Source: Myxococcales bacterium
GTDB lineage: Bacteria; Myxococcota_A; Polyangia; Polyangiales; Houyiibacteriaceae
Direction: 5' to 3'
DNA: 64,000 bases
Assembly: GCA_029862185.1 (NCBI GenBank)
Contig: JAOTXX010000002.1
Location: 1 to 64,000, forward strand
The notes beneath the pieces were generated by a model. That model searched no databases. It saw only the letters and a program-made list of their open reading frames with translations, and was not told the origin of the DNA. Positions 42,652-51,282 of this stretch are shown here, piece after piece (positions within the stretch are counted from its first letter, which is position 1; each line of letters begins with the position of its first letter). A program made the position numbers and the translations under genes.

Positions 42652-43248
42652 CTATGGGCGGTATTTCTTCCGGATCTTCACCGCGCCCTTGGGCAGCTTG
42701 GCGAGAAGGGTTCGGTAGGCCCGTCGTTTGGACTTCTCGTCGGTCGCCCCGGCCATGACTTCGTCGTACCCCAAGCTCTGAAAGGAAGCGCGCGTCATGT
42801 TGATCTCTCCAACGCGCTTTTCCTTTTGATTGAAGACCAGTTGGAGACCGTCGACGTCCTCGGTGCGGTCGTACAGGAGCGGCGCTGTATAGAACGCCGC
42901 AAACATCATGGCATCGCTCACCGTCTGAGGCGGGGATTGTTCGTCGACCTTTGGGGAGGCCTCCAATGGGAATGTGATCTTGATGCCGGTATCGGTCTCT
43001 TCGACGGTTCTCATCTGCGTGAGTCCCATGACCTTGGACACCAGGGCGCTGAACTCGGGCGGGCTTTCAGGGGCGGGCTCGCTTGGAGCTGAATCCTCGG
43101 GCTCTGGGGCCTCCGTCTTCGCCTCCTCCTCAACGACCTCCGCGACGCCACTCGAATCTGCGCTACTGGGGGCTTCCTTGCGTTCTTGACAGCCAAGCAC
43201 GAGGACCGCTCCGATCCACAGTGCAACAACGTTCATGTGACCCTTCAC
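42652..43248 (-). CDS. Lipoprotein of unknown function
   Basis: A 198-residue exported lipoprotein: a signal peptide ending in VLVLGC, then an acidic low-complexity linker (SGVAEVVEEEAKTEAPEPED) and a folded C-terminal domain (GIKITFPLEASPKVDEQSPP, DGLQLVFNQKEKRVGEINMT). I prefer the GTG at 43248 because AGGAGG lies 6 bp upstream; the ATG at 43236 has only a weak site, and the track's 43281 is longer still. The family is unknown. The truncated CoA-transferase follows closely downstream on the same strand. Confidence 0.7.
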   Translation of the reverse strand: MKGHMNVVALWIGAVLVLGCQERKEAPSSADSSGVAEVVEEEAKTEAPEPEDSAPSEPAPESPPEFSALVSKVMGLTQMRTVEETDTGIKITFPLEASPKVDEQSPPQTVSDAMMFAAFYTAPLLYDRTEDVDGLQLVFNQKEKRVGEINMTRASFQSLGYDEVMAGATDEKSKRRAYRTLLAKLPKGAVKIRKKYRP

Positions 43249-43338
43249 TCCGTACCTCCTGGCGACTTGATGACAAACCACTCCGTCTTTCGACGACCTA
43301 GCCTCGCACTCAACCTATCTTATCGTAAACTTCTGTCG

Positions 43339-44121
43339 ATGCCGCCGCTTTCCCACGGGCTCTGGGCTTTCTTGACGGCCTTGGTTTGCTTGTCCAGCTG
43401 TGCGATGCGCACACCGGGTACCACGGAGACGGCGCTCGCTACGACGCCCGTGGGCACCAGCGAAGTTTCGCCGGCCGCCGAATCGACTGAGCCCGCAAAA
43501 GACGAGCCCAGCGCCCACCCGGGTATCAACGACCCCTATTTCCAGCCCGATGGGCCCGAGCGGTACCGTCGCATCCTCGAGGCTGAATCCCGCGAGATCG
43601 TCCAGCGGCGTAGCGACATCGTGGACGCCATGGGCCTTCACAGGGGGATGGTGGTCGCAGACATTGGCGCCGGCACCGGCCTGCTGACTACGGAGATCGC
43701 ACAGCGCGTAGGGGCGCGGGGCTGGGTCTACGCCGTCGACATCGTGCCTGAGTTCCTCGACCTGATTCGCAGTCGCGCCGCCGAGCAAGGCCTGCGCAAC
43801 GTCACCGTGATTCAAGGGGAAGAGAAAGCCGCCGGCCTGGGTCCCGGCTCGCTCGACTTGGCGTTCATGTGCGACACGTACCATCACCTCGAGTTCCCCC
43901 GGGCCTACATGCGCTCCGTGTTTCTCAGTCTGCGGCCTGGCGGAAGGCTCGTCTTGGTGGACATGAAACGCGTAGAGGGCGAGAGCAGTGCAAGCGTCCT
44001 CAAGCACGTCCGCGCCGGCAAGGCCGCGGTCATCGAGGAGGTCGAGCGGGCGGGCTTCGTCTTTCAGTCCGAAACCGAGCTTCTCGAGGAGAACTACTAC
44101 CTGCATTTCCGGCGCCCCTGA
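43339..44121 (+). CDS. Lipoprotein with class I methyltransferase domain
   Basis: A 260-residue exported protein: signal peptide LWAFLTALVCLSSC with a lipobox, a low-complexity Thr/Glu/Pro linker, then a SAM-binding domain (MVVADIGAGTGLLTTEIAQ, YAVDIVPEFLDLI, LDLAFMCDTYHHLE, PGGRLVLVDMKR). A methyltransferase in a lipoprotein is unusual because SAM is cytoplasmic; similar exported methyltransferase-like proteins occur in Deltaproteobacteria and may bind other ligands. I use the ATG at 43339, directly before the signal peptide; the track's 43186 adds an unrelated N-terminus. Confidence 0.78.
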   Translation: MPPLSHGLWAFLTALVCLSSCAMRTPGTTETALATTPVGTSEVSPAAESTEPAKDEPSAHPGINDPYFQPDGPERYRRILEAESREIVQRRSDIVDAMGLHRGMVVADIGAGTGLLTTEIAQRVGARGWVYAVDIVPEFLDLIRSRAAEQGLRNVTVIQGEEKAAGLGPGSLDLAFMCDTYHHLEFPRAYMRSVFLSLRPGGRLVLVDMKRVEGESSASVLKHVRAGKAAVIEEVERAGFVFQSETELLEENYYLHFRRP

Positions 44122-44301
44122 GGCGGCGCTGCCAGCCCCACCAGGGTGTGAGCTTTCATACAAGTCCGGACTCTCGGCCGTTGAAGTCGGGCTTCCGAAT
44201 CGGCCGAATTCGGACATCGACGACCGCTGCGTCATCCTGTCTTCCACGACCGGCTGATCTTGGGTATACCGATCCGAGCCCGAACCCGGAGAGTGTTTCT
44301 G

Positions 44302-46008
44302 ATGAGACGCGAATGGTTGATAGCACGCAAGCGCTCACTGCTGGTCCTTCTGATCCTGCCCACCATGGCCATGGACTGCGAGCCGATGGACCTCGTCCAA
44401 ATGACCCTCGACCGGATGTCGCCGGACGCCGCGGTCGATCCGGCCAGCGTCGATCCGCCGGATCCCAGCGAGCAGCCGACGGGTCAATACCGAAGCATCG
44501 ACGGCACGGGCAATCACGAGACCCACTTCGAGCTTGGAGCCGCGAACACCACGCTCCGCCGCGGGATGTCCGTCCACTACGGGGACATGGTCGCCTCAAT
44601 GGGCGGAAGCTCACGGCCGTCGCCCCGGGCCATCAGCAACGCGGTCTGTGCGGATTCGCAGCGTCCGCCAAACGCACTCGGCGCGAGTGATTTCCTTTGG
44701 CAGTGGGGCCAGTTTGTCGACCACGACATCGACTTGAGCGGGGAGCAAGAGCCGGCGGAGCCGATGCCGATTCCCGTTCCTTCGGGTGACCCCTTCTTCG
44801 ACCCGGCCGGCACTGGGTTCATGACGATCGACGCAAACCGCAGCATATACCATCCAGGAACAGGAAACGACCCCGCCTACCCACGACAGCAGCTCAACCA
44901 AATCACCCACTTCATCGACGCATCGAACGTCTATGGCTCCGATCTGATTCGGGCCGCCATCATGAGGACCAACGATGGAACGGGGCGCCTATTGGTGAGC
45001 ACTGGTAATTTGCTTCCGTTCAACACACCGGGATTGCCCAATGCCGGGGGCACGGGTCCTGAGCTCTTTCTCGCAGGAGACGTCCGGGCAAACGAGCAAG
45101 TCGCTCTCACCGCAATGCACACGCTTTTTTTGCGGGAGCACAACCGCTTGGCAGCCGAGATTGCGACAAACAACCCAGCCCTGACAGGCGAGGAGATCTA
45201 CCAGGAGGCGCGGCGCATCGTTGGCGCGCTGATGCAGGTCATCACCTACAACGAGTTTCTGCCGGCCCTGCTAGGGCCCAACGCGTTGAACCCGTACACG
45301 GGCTACCGCTGGAGCACGAGCCCGGCAATCATGAACGAATTCTCGACGGCGATTTATCGTTTTGGCCACAGCGCCCTGAGCCCCACCTTGCTGCGTCTGG
45401 ATGCGGCCGGTAACGAGATCCCTTCGGGACACCTTTTGCTTCGTCAGGCGTTCTTTCGGCCGGACCGTCTGGTCAACGAGGGGGGCATCGAGCCTATCCT
45501 GCGCGGGCTGGCCAGCCAACCCTGTTCGGCCATCGATACCGAGCTGGTGGACGATGTTCGCAACTTTCTCTTCGGTCCTCCCGGATCGGGGGGCTTCGAT
45601 CTCGCGTCGCTCAACATTCAGCGTGGACGCGATCATGGCTTGCCTAGCTATAACGAAGCCCGCAGGGCGCTGGGCCTCTTGCCGATAGCCAGCTTCACGG
45701 AGTTCGGCAGCGATCCGGCAACTCAGGCACGGCTTGCATCGGTCTATGCGGACGTGGACGAGATCGATTTGTGGGTCGGGGCGCTCGCGGAGGATCCCGT
45801 TAACGGCGGCCACGTTGGCGAAGTCGCGTTCCGGGTTATCAAAATGCAATTCGAAGCCCTTCGTAACGGAGATCGCTACTGGTACAGGGCGGGTGGTTTT
45901 TCACCTCAGGAGGTCGCCGACCTCGAGGGCACGACGCTTGCCGACGTGATCCGGCGCAACACGACGATCGGCGCCGAGCTCAGCGACGACGTGTTCCAAG
46001 CCAACTAA
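44302..46008 (+). CDS. Animal-type haem peroxidase family protein
   Basis: A 568-residue exported haem peroxidase of the peroxidase-cyclooxygenase superfamily. A hydrophobic N-terminal segment (SLLVLLILPTMAM) is a signal sequence. The distal site is WQWGQFVDHDID, with His141 and Asp140 (the Asp linked to haem in myeloperoxidase). The catalytic Arg and Glu lie in LREHNRLAAE, and the proximal His is in YRFGHSALSP. LASLNIQRGRDHGLPSYNEA is the family signature. Bacterial members are extracellular oxidases of halides or phenolics. The ATG at 44302 follows GGAGAG. It is convergent with the cytochrome c/propeller gene, 4 bp away. Confidence 0.88.
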   Translation: MRREWLIARKRSLLVLLILPTMAMDCEPMDLVQMTLDRMSPDAAVDPASVDPPDPSEQPTGQYRSIDGTGNHETHFELGAANTTLRRGMSVHYGDMVASMGGSSRPSPRAISNAVCADSQRPPNALGASDFLWQWGQFVDHDIDLSGEQEPAEPMPIPVPSGDPFFDPAGTGFMTIDANRSIYHPGTGNDPAYPRQQLNQITHFIDASNVYGSDLIRAAIMRTNDGTGRLLVSTGNLLPFNTPGLPNAGGTGPELFLAGDVRANEQVALTAMHTLFLREHNRLAAEIATNNPALTGEEIYQEARRIVGALMQVITYNEFLPALLGPNALNPYTGYRWSTSPAIMNEFSTAIYRFGHSALSPTLLRLDAAGNEIPSGHLLLRQAFFRPDRLVNEGGIEPILRGLASQPCSAIDTELVDDVRNFLFGPPGSGGFDLASLNIQRGRDHGLPSYNEARRALGLLPIASFTEFGSDPATQARLASVYADVDEIDLWVGALAEDPVNGGHVGEVAFRVIKMQFEALRNGDRYWYRAGGFSPQEVADLEGTTLADVIRRNTTIGAELSDDVFQAN

Positions 46009-46012
46009 CGCG

Positions 46013-49000
46013 CTAGCGACGACGAACGGTCCGCCTGCGGGTTCCAATGCGCAGCGCGAGGAAGATCATGATGAAGCCGAGTAGACCGTCCGCAGGATCG
46101 ATGCGACCCACGCGGCAATCGCGTGGGGGGAGGGCGAGCTCTCGATTGGAGCCCGGGGCCCCGCAGTCGGGGTCAGCACCGAAGTCTGCGACGCCATCTC
46201 CGTCATTGTCGAAGCCGTCGCTGCACTCTGGGTTCTCGATTCGGCCCCCAGCGCTCGGGCAACCCGTGTCCGCAAGGTCGATTGTACCGTCGCCGTCGTT
46301 GTCGATCCCATCGCTACAGGCGCCTATGATGCTGCCCGGATTGGCCGGATCCGTGCTCGACTGAATCTCGTCGTAGTTGCGCATCCCATCTTGGTCGCGA
46401 TCCAGAGCGATGCGCGAGCCAGATCCTGGGGGCACGCAGGTGAAGGTCGTCGCCTGTCCAGGAACCTGCGCCATGGTTCGCATGCTCGACGGCGACAACG
46501 ATGGATCGGTCAAGGAATCTGGGATGTAGCTATTGGTACCGGGATCGTAGAGGGCACTGCGTTCGAAGCCGTTCCGCATGCCGTGAGCGACGAGATCGCA
46601 CTCGGTGGTCACGCCTCCGAGAACCGCCGACACGAATGTCGCGCCTGCTCGCTGTTCGAGCAATGAGATGCGGGCATCGACGTCCGAAAAGTTCGTGTCG
46701 TCGAGCGTGACCTGCTGCCCGACGATCGGGGCCAAGTCGGAGTCGAATGCAAGCAACGCATCCTCGACGTCTCGGCGCTGTGGGTCACCACCGTCGAAAC
46801 CGACGTTGGCTTCATTGAAAAGAAGACCCGGGTTCTGAAACACGTCCGCAGTGAAGAAGCGGAAAAGCGTGTCGGTCGCGCCATCGTGGAGATAGCCCGT
46901 GCCGCGAACCTGGTCACCCATGTGGCTGCCATCGCCCGGCAGGTTGAAGTCGACGTTCGGCATGCCGAACATTCCGACCTTTTGATAGAGATTCCGAAAA
47001 TGCGGGATTTTGAAGATCTGTGGTTCGGCCTCGAAGCTCGCCTCGCGTCCGGTGCCAAAGAATCCCTGGCTCGGGTCGTGGCGGTGGCAGCCCTCACAGG
47101 TAAAGCCATTGACGTTGGCGCCATCGGAGAGCTGACCCGTGCTGCCGTCGAAGAAGTCCATTCCGGCCTGTTGGTTTGTCGTCAAGCTGTTATCGAGAGC
47201 GCGGACAGGGTTAGGAGGCAAGGTGACCTGCAGCGCAAAGGTCGTGAAGTCGGCCATGTCGGATTGCAGCCCTGGGTCGGTGGGCGGTGTGTTCCCGCCG
47301 ACCAGCCCGGAGAACGCGCCGATGAAGTTCATGAACGAGGTGAATTCGTCGGTTGGACTGAGGCCAAAAAAGCCATTGGACCGATCGCCGCGCCAGTGCA
47401 TCGCCCCGCTGGTCGACAAGCCGCGAAGCGTTTGCGTCGTCATCGGACCCTTCATCGGATGGAAATCACGTACGACACCTGTGCCGTTGAGCTCGGATGT
47501 ATCGACTGGAAAGAACTGAAGGACGTTCTCGAAATTGATCGTCATCGTATTGAGCGTCACGCTCTCGTCGGGATTGCCGAGATCCCAGGACAAGCTGTCG
47601 AAGTCCCCAAAAATGTGGCAGCTCGAGCATGAGGCCTCGCCATTGCTCGATGTCTTGAATGCGTCATAGAGCATGGGCCGACCGTCGACGATCGAGTCGG
47701 GCTCGGGGTTGTGAAGCGGGAAGTGGTTGACCTCCGTGCCAGTCCCCACGTCGACCACGGAGATCGCGTTGTCGAACCGGGTCAGTACGAAGAGGTTCCC
47801 ATTGGCTTCGTCAAGCGCCAAGCCGCTTGGCCCGCCGCCCGATACCGACAGGTAGTTCGGGCTCGCGGCGGTGGGGCTGAACGTTGTGTTGTCCAAGTCG
47901 GACGTCGAAATCACACCGACTTTGCTCGAGCCAAAGGCCGCGACGTAGAGGGTGGAACCGTCACTCGTCACCACCATGTCGAGCGGCGTCGCGAGGCTAT
48001 GATCTTTGGTCCCCGCTGGTGCGGGTGTGATGTTGTAGTTGATGTGTGAGTTCAGGTGCACAGGCGAGACGCTGGCTCCGTCGATGACGGTGATGCGAGC
48101 CTGGTGGAGGTTTCCCTGCACCGTGGATCCGCCGAAGATCCCGGGGCCCTCGAAGCGGGTCAGGTTCTGCGCGTCGGTGTTCGAGACGTAAACGTTTCCG
48201 TTGGCGGGATTGACCGCCATGTTGAAGTTGATGGTGCCGACGTGCGCAAAGCTCGCAGTTTCGTTAAGCGTCGTTGCGTCGATCTCGAAGACGTCGAGGT
48301 CTGGAAGAAAGAAGCGAATGCCGTTGCTCCAGTTCCGCCCACCCTCGTCGCGCCATTGCCCCGAACTGTCGTCGAATTGAACGATCAGACCGGTCTCTGG
48401 CGCGTTGTCTCCGTCGACATTCGTGGAAGGGCCCGGAAGGCCCCCTGGGAGCCTTCCGCTGTTGAGACCGTTTGGCGAGCTAATGCCGTCACCGTTGCAC
48501 TGGCTGCCGCCGAAATTGTCACAAACCATCCCTTCATTGACCACCGCCGTTACGTTGCCGGAATGAAAGATCGCGGCGTAGACCGAGGTGCCGTCGGCGC
48601 TGACGGTGAGCGCGCGTGGTGTGTCACCAAACAGCTCCACGATTTTCAGAGGGGTTCCGCCCACGCCTGCTCCGGGGGTGTCGGCATCGAAGACCCAAAC
48701 GTCGGCGCGAGGCACGCTAGGTGTGGTCAGCTCCGGGTCGCCAGCGCCGGGAACGCTAGCAATCGATGAGTCGCTGCGGTGCTGTCCGCGGTGAGCGGTC
48801 GTGATGAACACGCGGTCTCCTAGCGGGCCGGCGCCATCCGGGTCGGTGACGACGATGTCGCGCGGTTCGTCTCCGACGAGTAAGGTCCGCGTCACGGTGC
48901 CCGTCACCAAATCAACGATGCTCACGCTGTCTGACAGGTGGTTGACCACCCAAGCTTCACTGCTGCCCGGCCGAATGGCCACTGCGCAAGGTTCGAGGCC

Positions 49001-49222
49001 GACCGGGATCGACATCCGTCGAGTGATACCGTTCGGTACGACGTCGAAGGTCTCCAACGCGTTGTCGGGGGTATTGACGGCAGCCAAGATCCCGCCTTCC
49101 ATCGCAAGTGGCCGAACGGGGCCGGTCTCGAACGCGACAAACGAGGGCTGAGCGATGGTCGGATTGGCGGTCAGCGCTAGGACGGCGCAGGCCAGCAGAG
49201 GCAAGCGAACGGATCGGTGCAT
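46013..49222 (-). CDS. Secreted beta-propeller / dihaem cytochrome c-like protein with calcium-binding C-terminus
   Basis: A 1069-residue exported protein. After a signal peptide (LPLLACAVLALTANPTIAQ), residues 30-500 form a YVTN-type beta-propeller (SEAWVVNHLSDSVSIVDLVT, NGNVYVSNTDAQNLTRF). A cytochrome peroxidase-like part has two haem motifs, SCSSCH near 530 and CEGCHRHDP near 708, with GAMHWRGDRSNGF between. Two DNDGDG calcium-binding repeats (CSDGIDNDGDGTIDL; ECSDGFDNDGDGVADF) follow. The end, a hydrophobic helix plus RRRTVRRR, resembles bacterial C-terminal sorting signals but without the MYXO-CTERM Cys. Probably a surface redox protein. Confidence 0.85.
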   Translation of the reverse strand: MHRSVRLPLLACAVLALTANPTIAQPSFVAFETGPVRPLAMEGGILAAVNTPDNALETFDVVPNGITRRMSIPVGLEPCAVAIRPGSSEAWVVNHLSDSVSIVDLVTGTVTRTLLVGDEPRDIVVTDPDGAGPLGDRVFITTAHRGQHRSDSSIASVPGAGDPELTTPSVPRADVWVFDADTPGAGVGGTPLKIVELFGDTPRALTVSADGTSVYAAIFHSGNVTAVVNEGMVCDNFGGSQCNGDGISSPNGLNSGRLPGGLPGPSTNVDGDNAPETGLIVQFDDSSGQWRDEGGRNWSNGIRFFLPDLDVFEIDATTLNETASFAHVGTINFNMAVNPANGNVYVSNTDAQNLTRFEGPGIFGGSTVQGNLHQARITVIDGASVSPVHLNSHINYNITPAPAGTKDHSLATPLDMVVTSDGSTLYVAAFGSSKVGVISTSDLDNTTFSPTAASPNYLSVSGGGPSGLALDEANGNLFVLTRFDNAISVVDVGTGTEVNHFPLHNPEPDSIVDGRPMLYDAFKTSSNGEASCSSCHIFGDFDSLSWDLGNPDESVTLNTMTINFENVLQFFPVDTSELNGTGVVRDFHPMKGPMTTQTLRGLSTSGAMHWRGDRSNGFFGLSPTDEFTSFMNFIGAFSGLVGGNTPPTDPGLQSDMADFTTFALQVTLPPNPVRALDNSLTTNQQAGMDFFDGSTGQLSDGANVNGFTCEGCHRHDPSQGFFGTGREASFEAEPQIFKIPHFRNLYQKVGMFGMPNVDFNLPGDGSHMGDQVRGTGYLHDGATDTLFRFFTADVFQNPGLLFNEANVGFDGGDPQRRDVEDALLAFDSDLAPIVGQQVTLDDTNFSDVDARISLLEQRAGATFVSAVLGGVTTECDLVAHGMRNGFERSALYDPGTNSYIPDSLTDPSLSPSSMRTMAQVPGQATTFTCVPPGSGSRIALDRDQDGMRNYDEIQSSTDPANPGSIIGACSDGIDNDGDGTIDLADTGCPSAGGRIENPECSDGFDNDGDGVADFGADPDCGAPGSNRELALPPRDCRVGRIDPADGLLGFIMIFLALRIGTRRRTVRRR

Positions 49223-49325
49223 GGGTATTTCCCTCGGGCAACGGGTCCCCTAAGGTACCGCGGGGGTCGGCCGGGCGCCAAGGCACTTCGATCCTCGGTT
49301 TTTCGGTGCATACTCTGGCTGAAAT

Positions 49326-50615
49326 ATGCCCACGCAGCGTGAATTGACGGTTCCCACCCTCGGGTCCTGTGCCTTCGAGTCGCCCCTTCGGTCCCAGGGT
49401 CGGATGTTCGCGGACGAGTCGATTCGGGTCCGGGTGAAGCGCCACATTCGTGACGATGCAGCCGAAATCGACACGCTCTCCTTCGAGGAGGCGGGCCCAC
49501 GGCGCAAGCTCTTCTTCAATCCGGCGGAAACGACTGCGGCGTTCGTGACCTGCGGCGGGCTGTCTCCCGGCTTGAACAACGTGATCCGATCCGGATTCCT
49601 GGAGCTGACGCACAACTACGGCGTGAAGCGCGTCCTGGGGATCAGAAACGGCTACGCCGGGCTCAACCCCGACTCCGAGCTCGAGCCGACGGTGATGACA
49701 GAACGCTTCGTCCGGAACATCCACCATCTGGGTGGGACTGTGCTCGGAAGCTCACGTGGTGCGCAGGAGCCGGGGGTCGTCGTGGATTTCTTGGAGGCGC
49801 GCGAGATCGACATCTTGTTTTGCATCGGTGGCGATGGCACACAGCGTGGCGCCCATTCCATTCAACTCGAGATTGCAAAGCGCGGTCTCCCCAAGTCTGT
49901 AGTCGGGATCCCCAAGACCATCGACAACGACGTGCCCTACGTCGAGCTCAGCTTCGGCTATGTCACCGCACTCGAGGCAGCCAGTGAAGTACTGCGCGGC
50001 GCGCACGTCGAAGCGGTCGGCGCCCCGAACGGCATTGGCTTGGTCAAGCTCATGGGCCGCGCCGCGGGCTTCATCGCTGCGGGCGCGTCCCTTGCGAGTC
50101 AGGAGGCCAACTTCGTTCTCGTGCCAGAGGTTCCGTTTCCTCTCGAGGGCGACGGCGGGCTACTTGAGGCCCTGGAGCGGCGAGTTATGACCCGCGGACA
50201 TGCGGTGGTCGTCGTTGCAGAGGGGGCAGGGCAGCATCTGTTCACGGACAAGAAAGCCGTGAGCGACGCTTCGGGTAACATCGGCTTCGAAGACATCGGC
50301 GTCTTCTTGCGTGACCGAATCAAACGCCATTTCAGTGAGCGAAACCTCGAGCTCAACATGAAGTACATCGATCCGAGCTATGCGATCCGCAGTGTGCCCG
50401 CCAACGCCTGGGACCGGATCCTGACCGACCGAATGGGGCGCGCGGCTGTCCATGCTGCGATGGCCGGAAAGACCGACGCCATGGTGGGCTACTGGAACCA
50501 GGAAATCATCTACGTGCCCATTTCGACGGCGGTCGCGGAGAAGAAACGGATGTCGCTCGAAAGCGACTTGTGGAACGCCGTGCTGTCCAGCACGCGTCAA
50601 CCGAGCTGGCGATAG
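49326..50615 (+). CDS. 6-phosphofructokinase, ATP-type with PKTIDND loop
   Basis: A 429-residue phosphofructokinase. The core has VTCGGLSPGLNNVIR, CIGGDGTQRGA (the Gly after GGD points to ATP as donor rather than pyrophosphate) and GIPKTIDNDVP, where Lys replaces the E. coli Gly; this combination is normal in plant-like and group III PFKs. MGRAAGFIAAGASLA and GGDGG-like LEGDGGLLEALERR follow. It phosphorylates fructose 6-phosphate in glycolysis. The start ATG at 49326 is preceded by an AT-rich stretch and is divergent from the cytochrome c gene. The YhhN gene follows by 22 bp. Confidence 0.88.
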   Translation: MPTQRELTVPTLGSCAFESPLRSQGRMFADESIRVRVKRHIRDDAAEIDTLSFEEAGPRRKLFFNPAETTAAFVTCGGLSPGLNNVIRSGFLELTHNYGVKRVLGIRNGYAGLNPDSELEPTVMTERFVRNIHHLGGTVLGSSRGAQEPGVVVDFLEAREIDILFCIGGDGTQRGAHSIQLEIAKRGLPKSVVGIPKTIDNDVPYVELSFGYVTALEAASEVLRGAHVEAVGAPNGIGLVKLMGRAAGFIAAGASLASQEANFVLVPEVPFPLEGDGGLLEALERRVMTRGHAVVVVAEGAGQHLFTDKKAVSDASGNIGFEDIGVFLRDRIKRHFSERNLELNMKYIDPSYAIRSVPANAWDRILTDRMGRAAVHAAMAGKTDAMVGYWNQEIIYVPISTAVAEKKRMSLESDLWNAVLSSTRQPSWR

Positions 50616-50637
50616 CGCAAACCAAAGGAATCGAGCC

Positions 50638-51282
50638 ATGGGTCTCAATGCAGTGGGTGAATGGATGACAGCGCTGGGGCTTGCCGTGCTCCTCTATGGG
50701 GAATGGAAGGGTCGGCCCGGGCTGCGCGCGCTGGGCAAGCCCTTTGCCTCGCTCGGCTTCATCGTGGCGGCCATCGGCTTTGGGGCCCTCGAATCGCGCT
50801 ACGGAAACATCGTCCTGGTGGGCTTGGTCTTGGGAGCGATCGGAGATGTGTGCCTGCTCTGGTCTGCGAAGCAGTACTTCATCGCGGGCCTCGTTTCCTT
50901 TCTGCTCGGTCACGTAGCCTATGTCATCGCGTTCGCGGGCCTTCCCATCGACACGACGTTCGCGCTGGTGAGCGCGGGCGCGCTTGCGGTGGTCATGGTC
51001 GTAATCGCACGCTGGGTGTTTCCGCACGCTCCAGACATGCGCGGTCCCATCGGCGCATACATGCTGGTGATTTCCGCGATGTGCGTCTTCGGGGTCGGAG
51101 CGGGTGGGGCAGGCGCGCCATGGATGATTCCGCTCGGTGCGCTGATGTTCGCCGCGTCCGACATCGCCGTGGTGCGAGACCGCTTCGTCGCGCCGGGCTT
51201 TGTGAATCGCCTCTGGGGGCTACCCCTCTATTATGCGGCGCAGCTCATCATCGCGTGGAGCATCATGGCGGTTGACGGCTAG
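50638..51282 (+). CDS. YhhN/TMEM86 family lysoplasmalogenase
   Basis: A 214-residue polytopic membrane protein of the YhhN family, with about eight hydrophobic segments: LGAIGDVCLLWSAKQYF, FLLGHVAYVIAF and LGALMFAASDIAVVRDRFV, NRLWGLPLYYAAQLIIAW. The two Asp-containing motifs (GD, SD) are the family's catalytic signatures. TMEM86B hydrolyses the vinyl-ether bond of lysoplasmalogens. With a CarF homologue 32 kb away, plasmalogen turnover is a plausible role. The ATG at 50638 has AAAGGA upstream; it follows PFK closely and its stop overlaps the asnB stop on the other strand. Confidence 0.87.
   Translation: MGLNAVGEWMTALGLAVLLYGEWKGRPGLRALGKPFASLGFIVAAIGFGALESRYGNIVLVGLVLGAIGDVCLLWSAKQYFIAGLVSFLLGHVAYVIAFAGLPIDTTFALVSAGALAVVMVVIARWVFPHAPDMRGPIGAYMLVISAMCVFGVGAGGAGAPWMIPLGALMFAASDIAVVRDRFVAPGFVNRLWGLPLYYAAQLIIAWSIMAVDG

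Noticed and set aside
43315-44247. 310-codon minus-strand ORF
   Set aside because: Antisense to the lipoprotein methyltransferase, whose SAM motif supports the plus strand.
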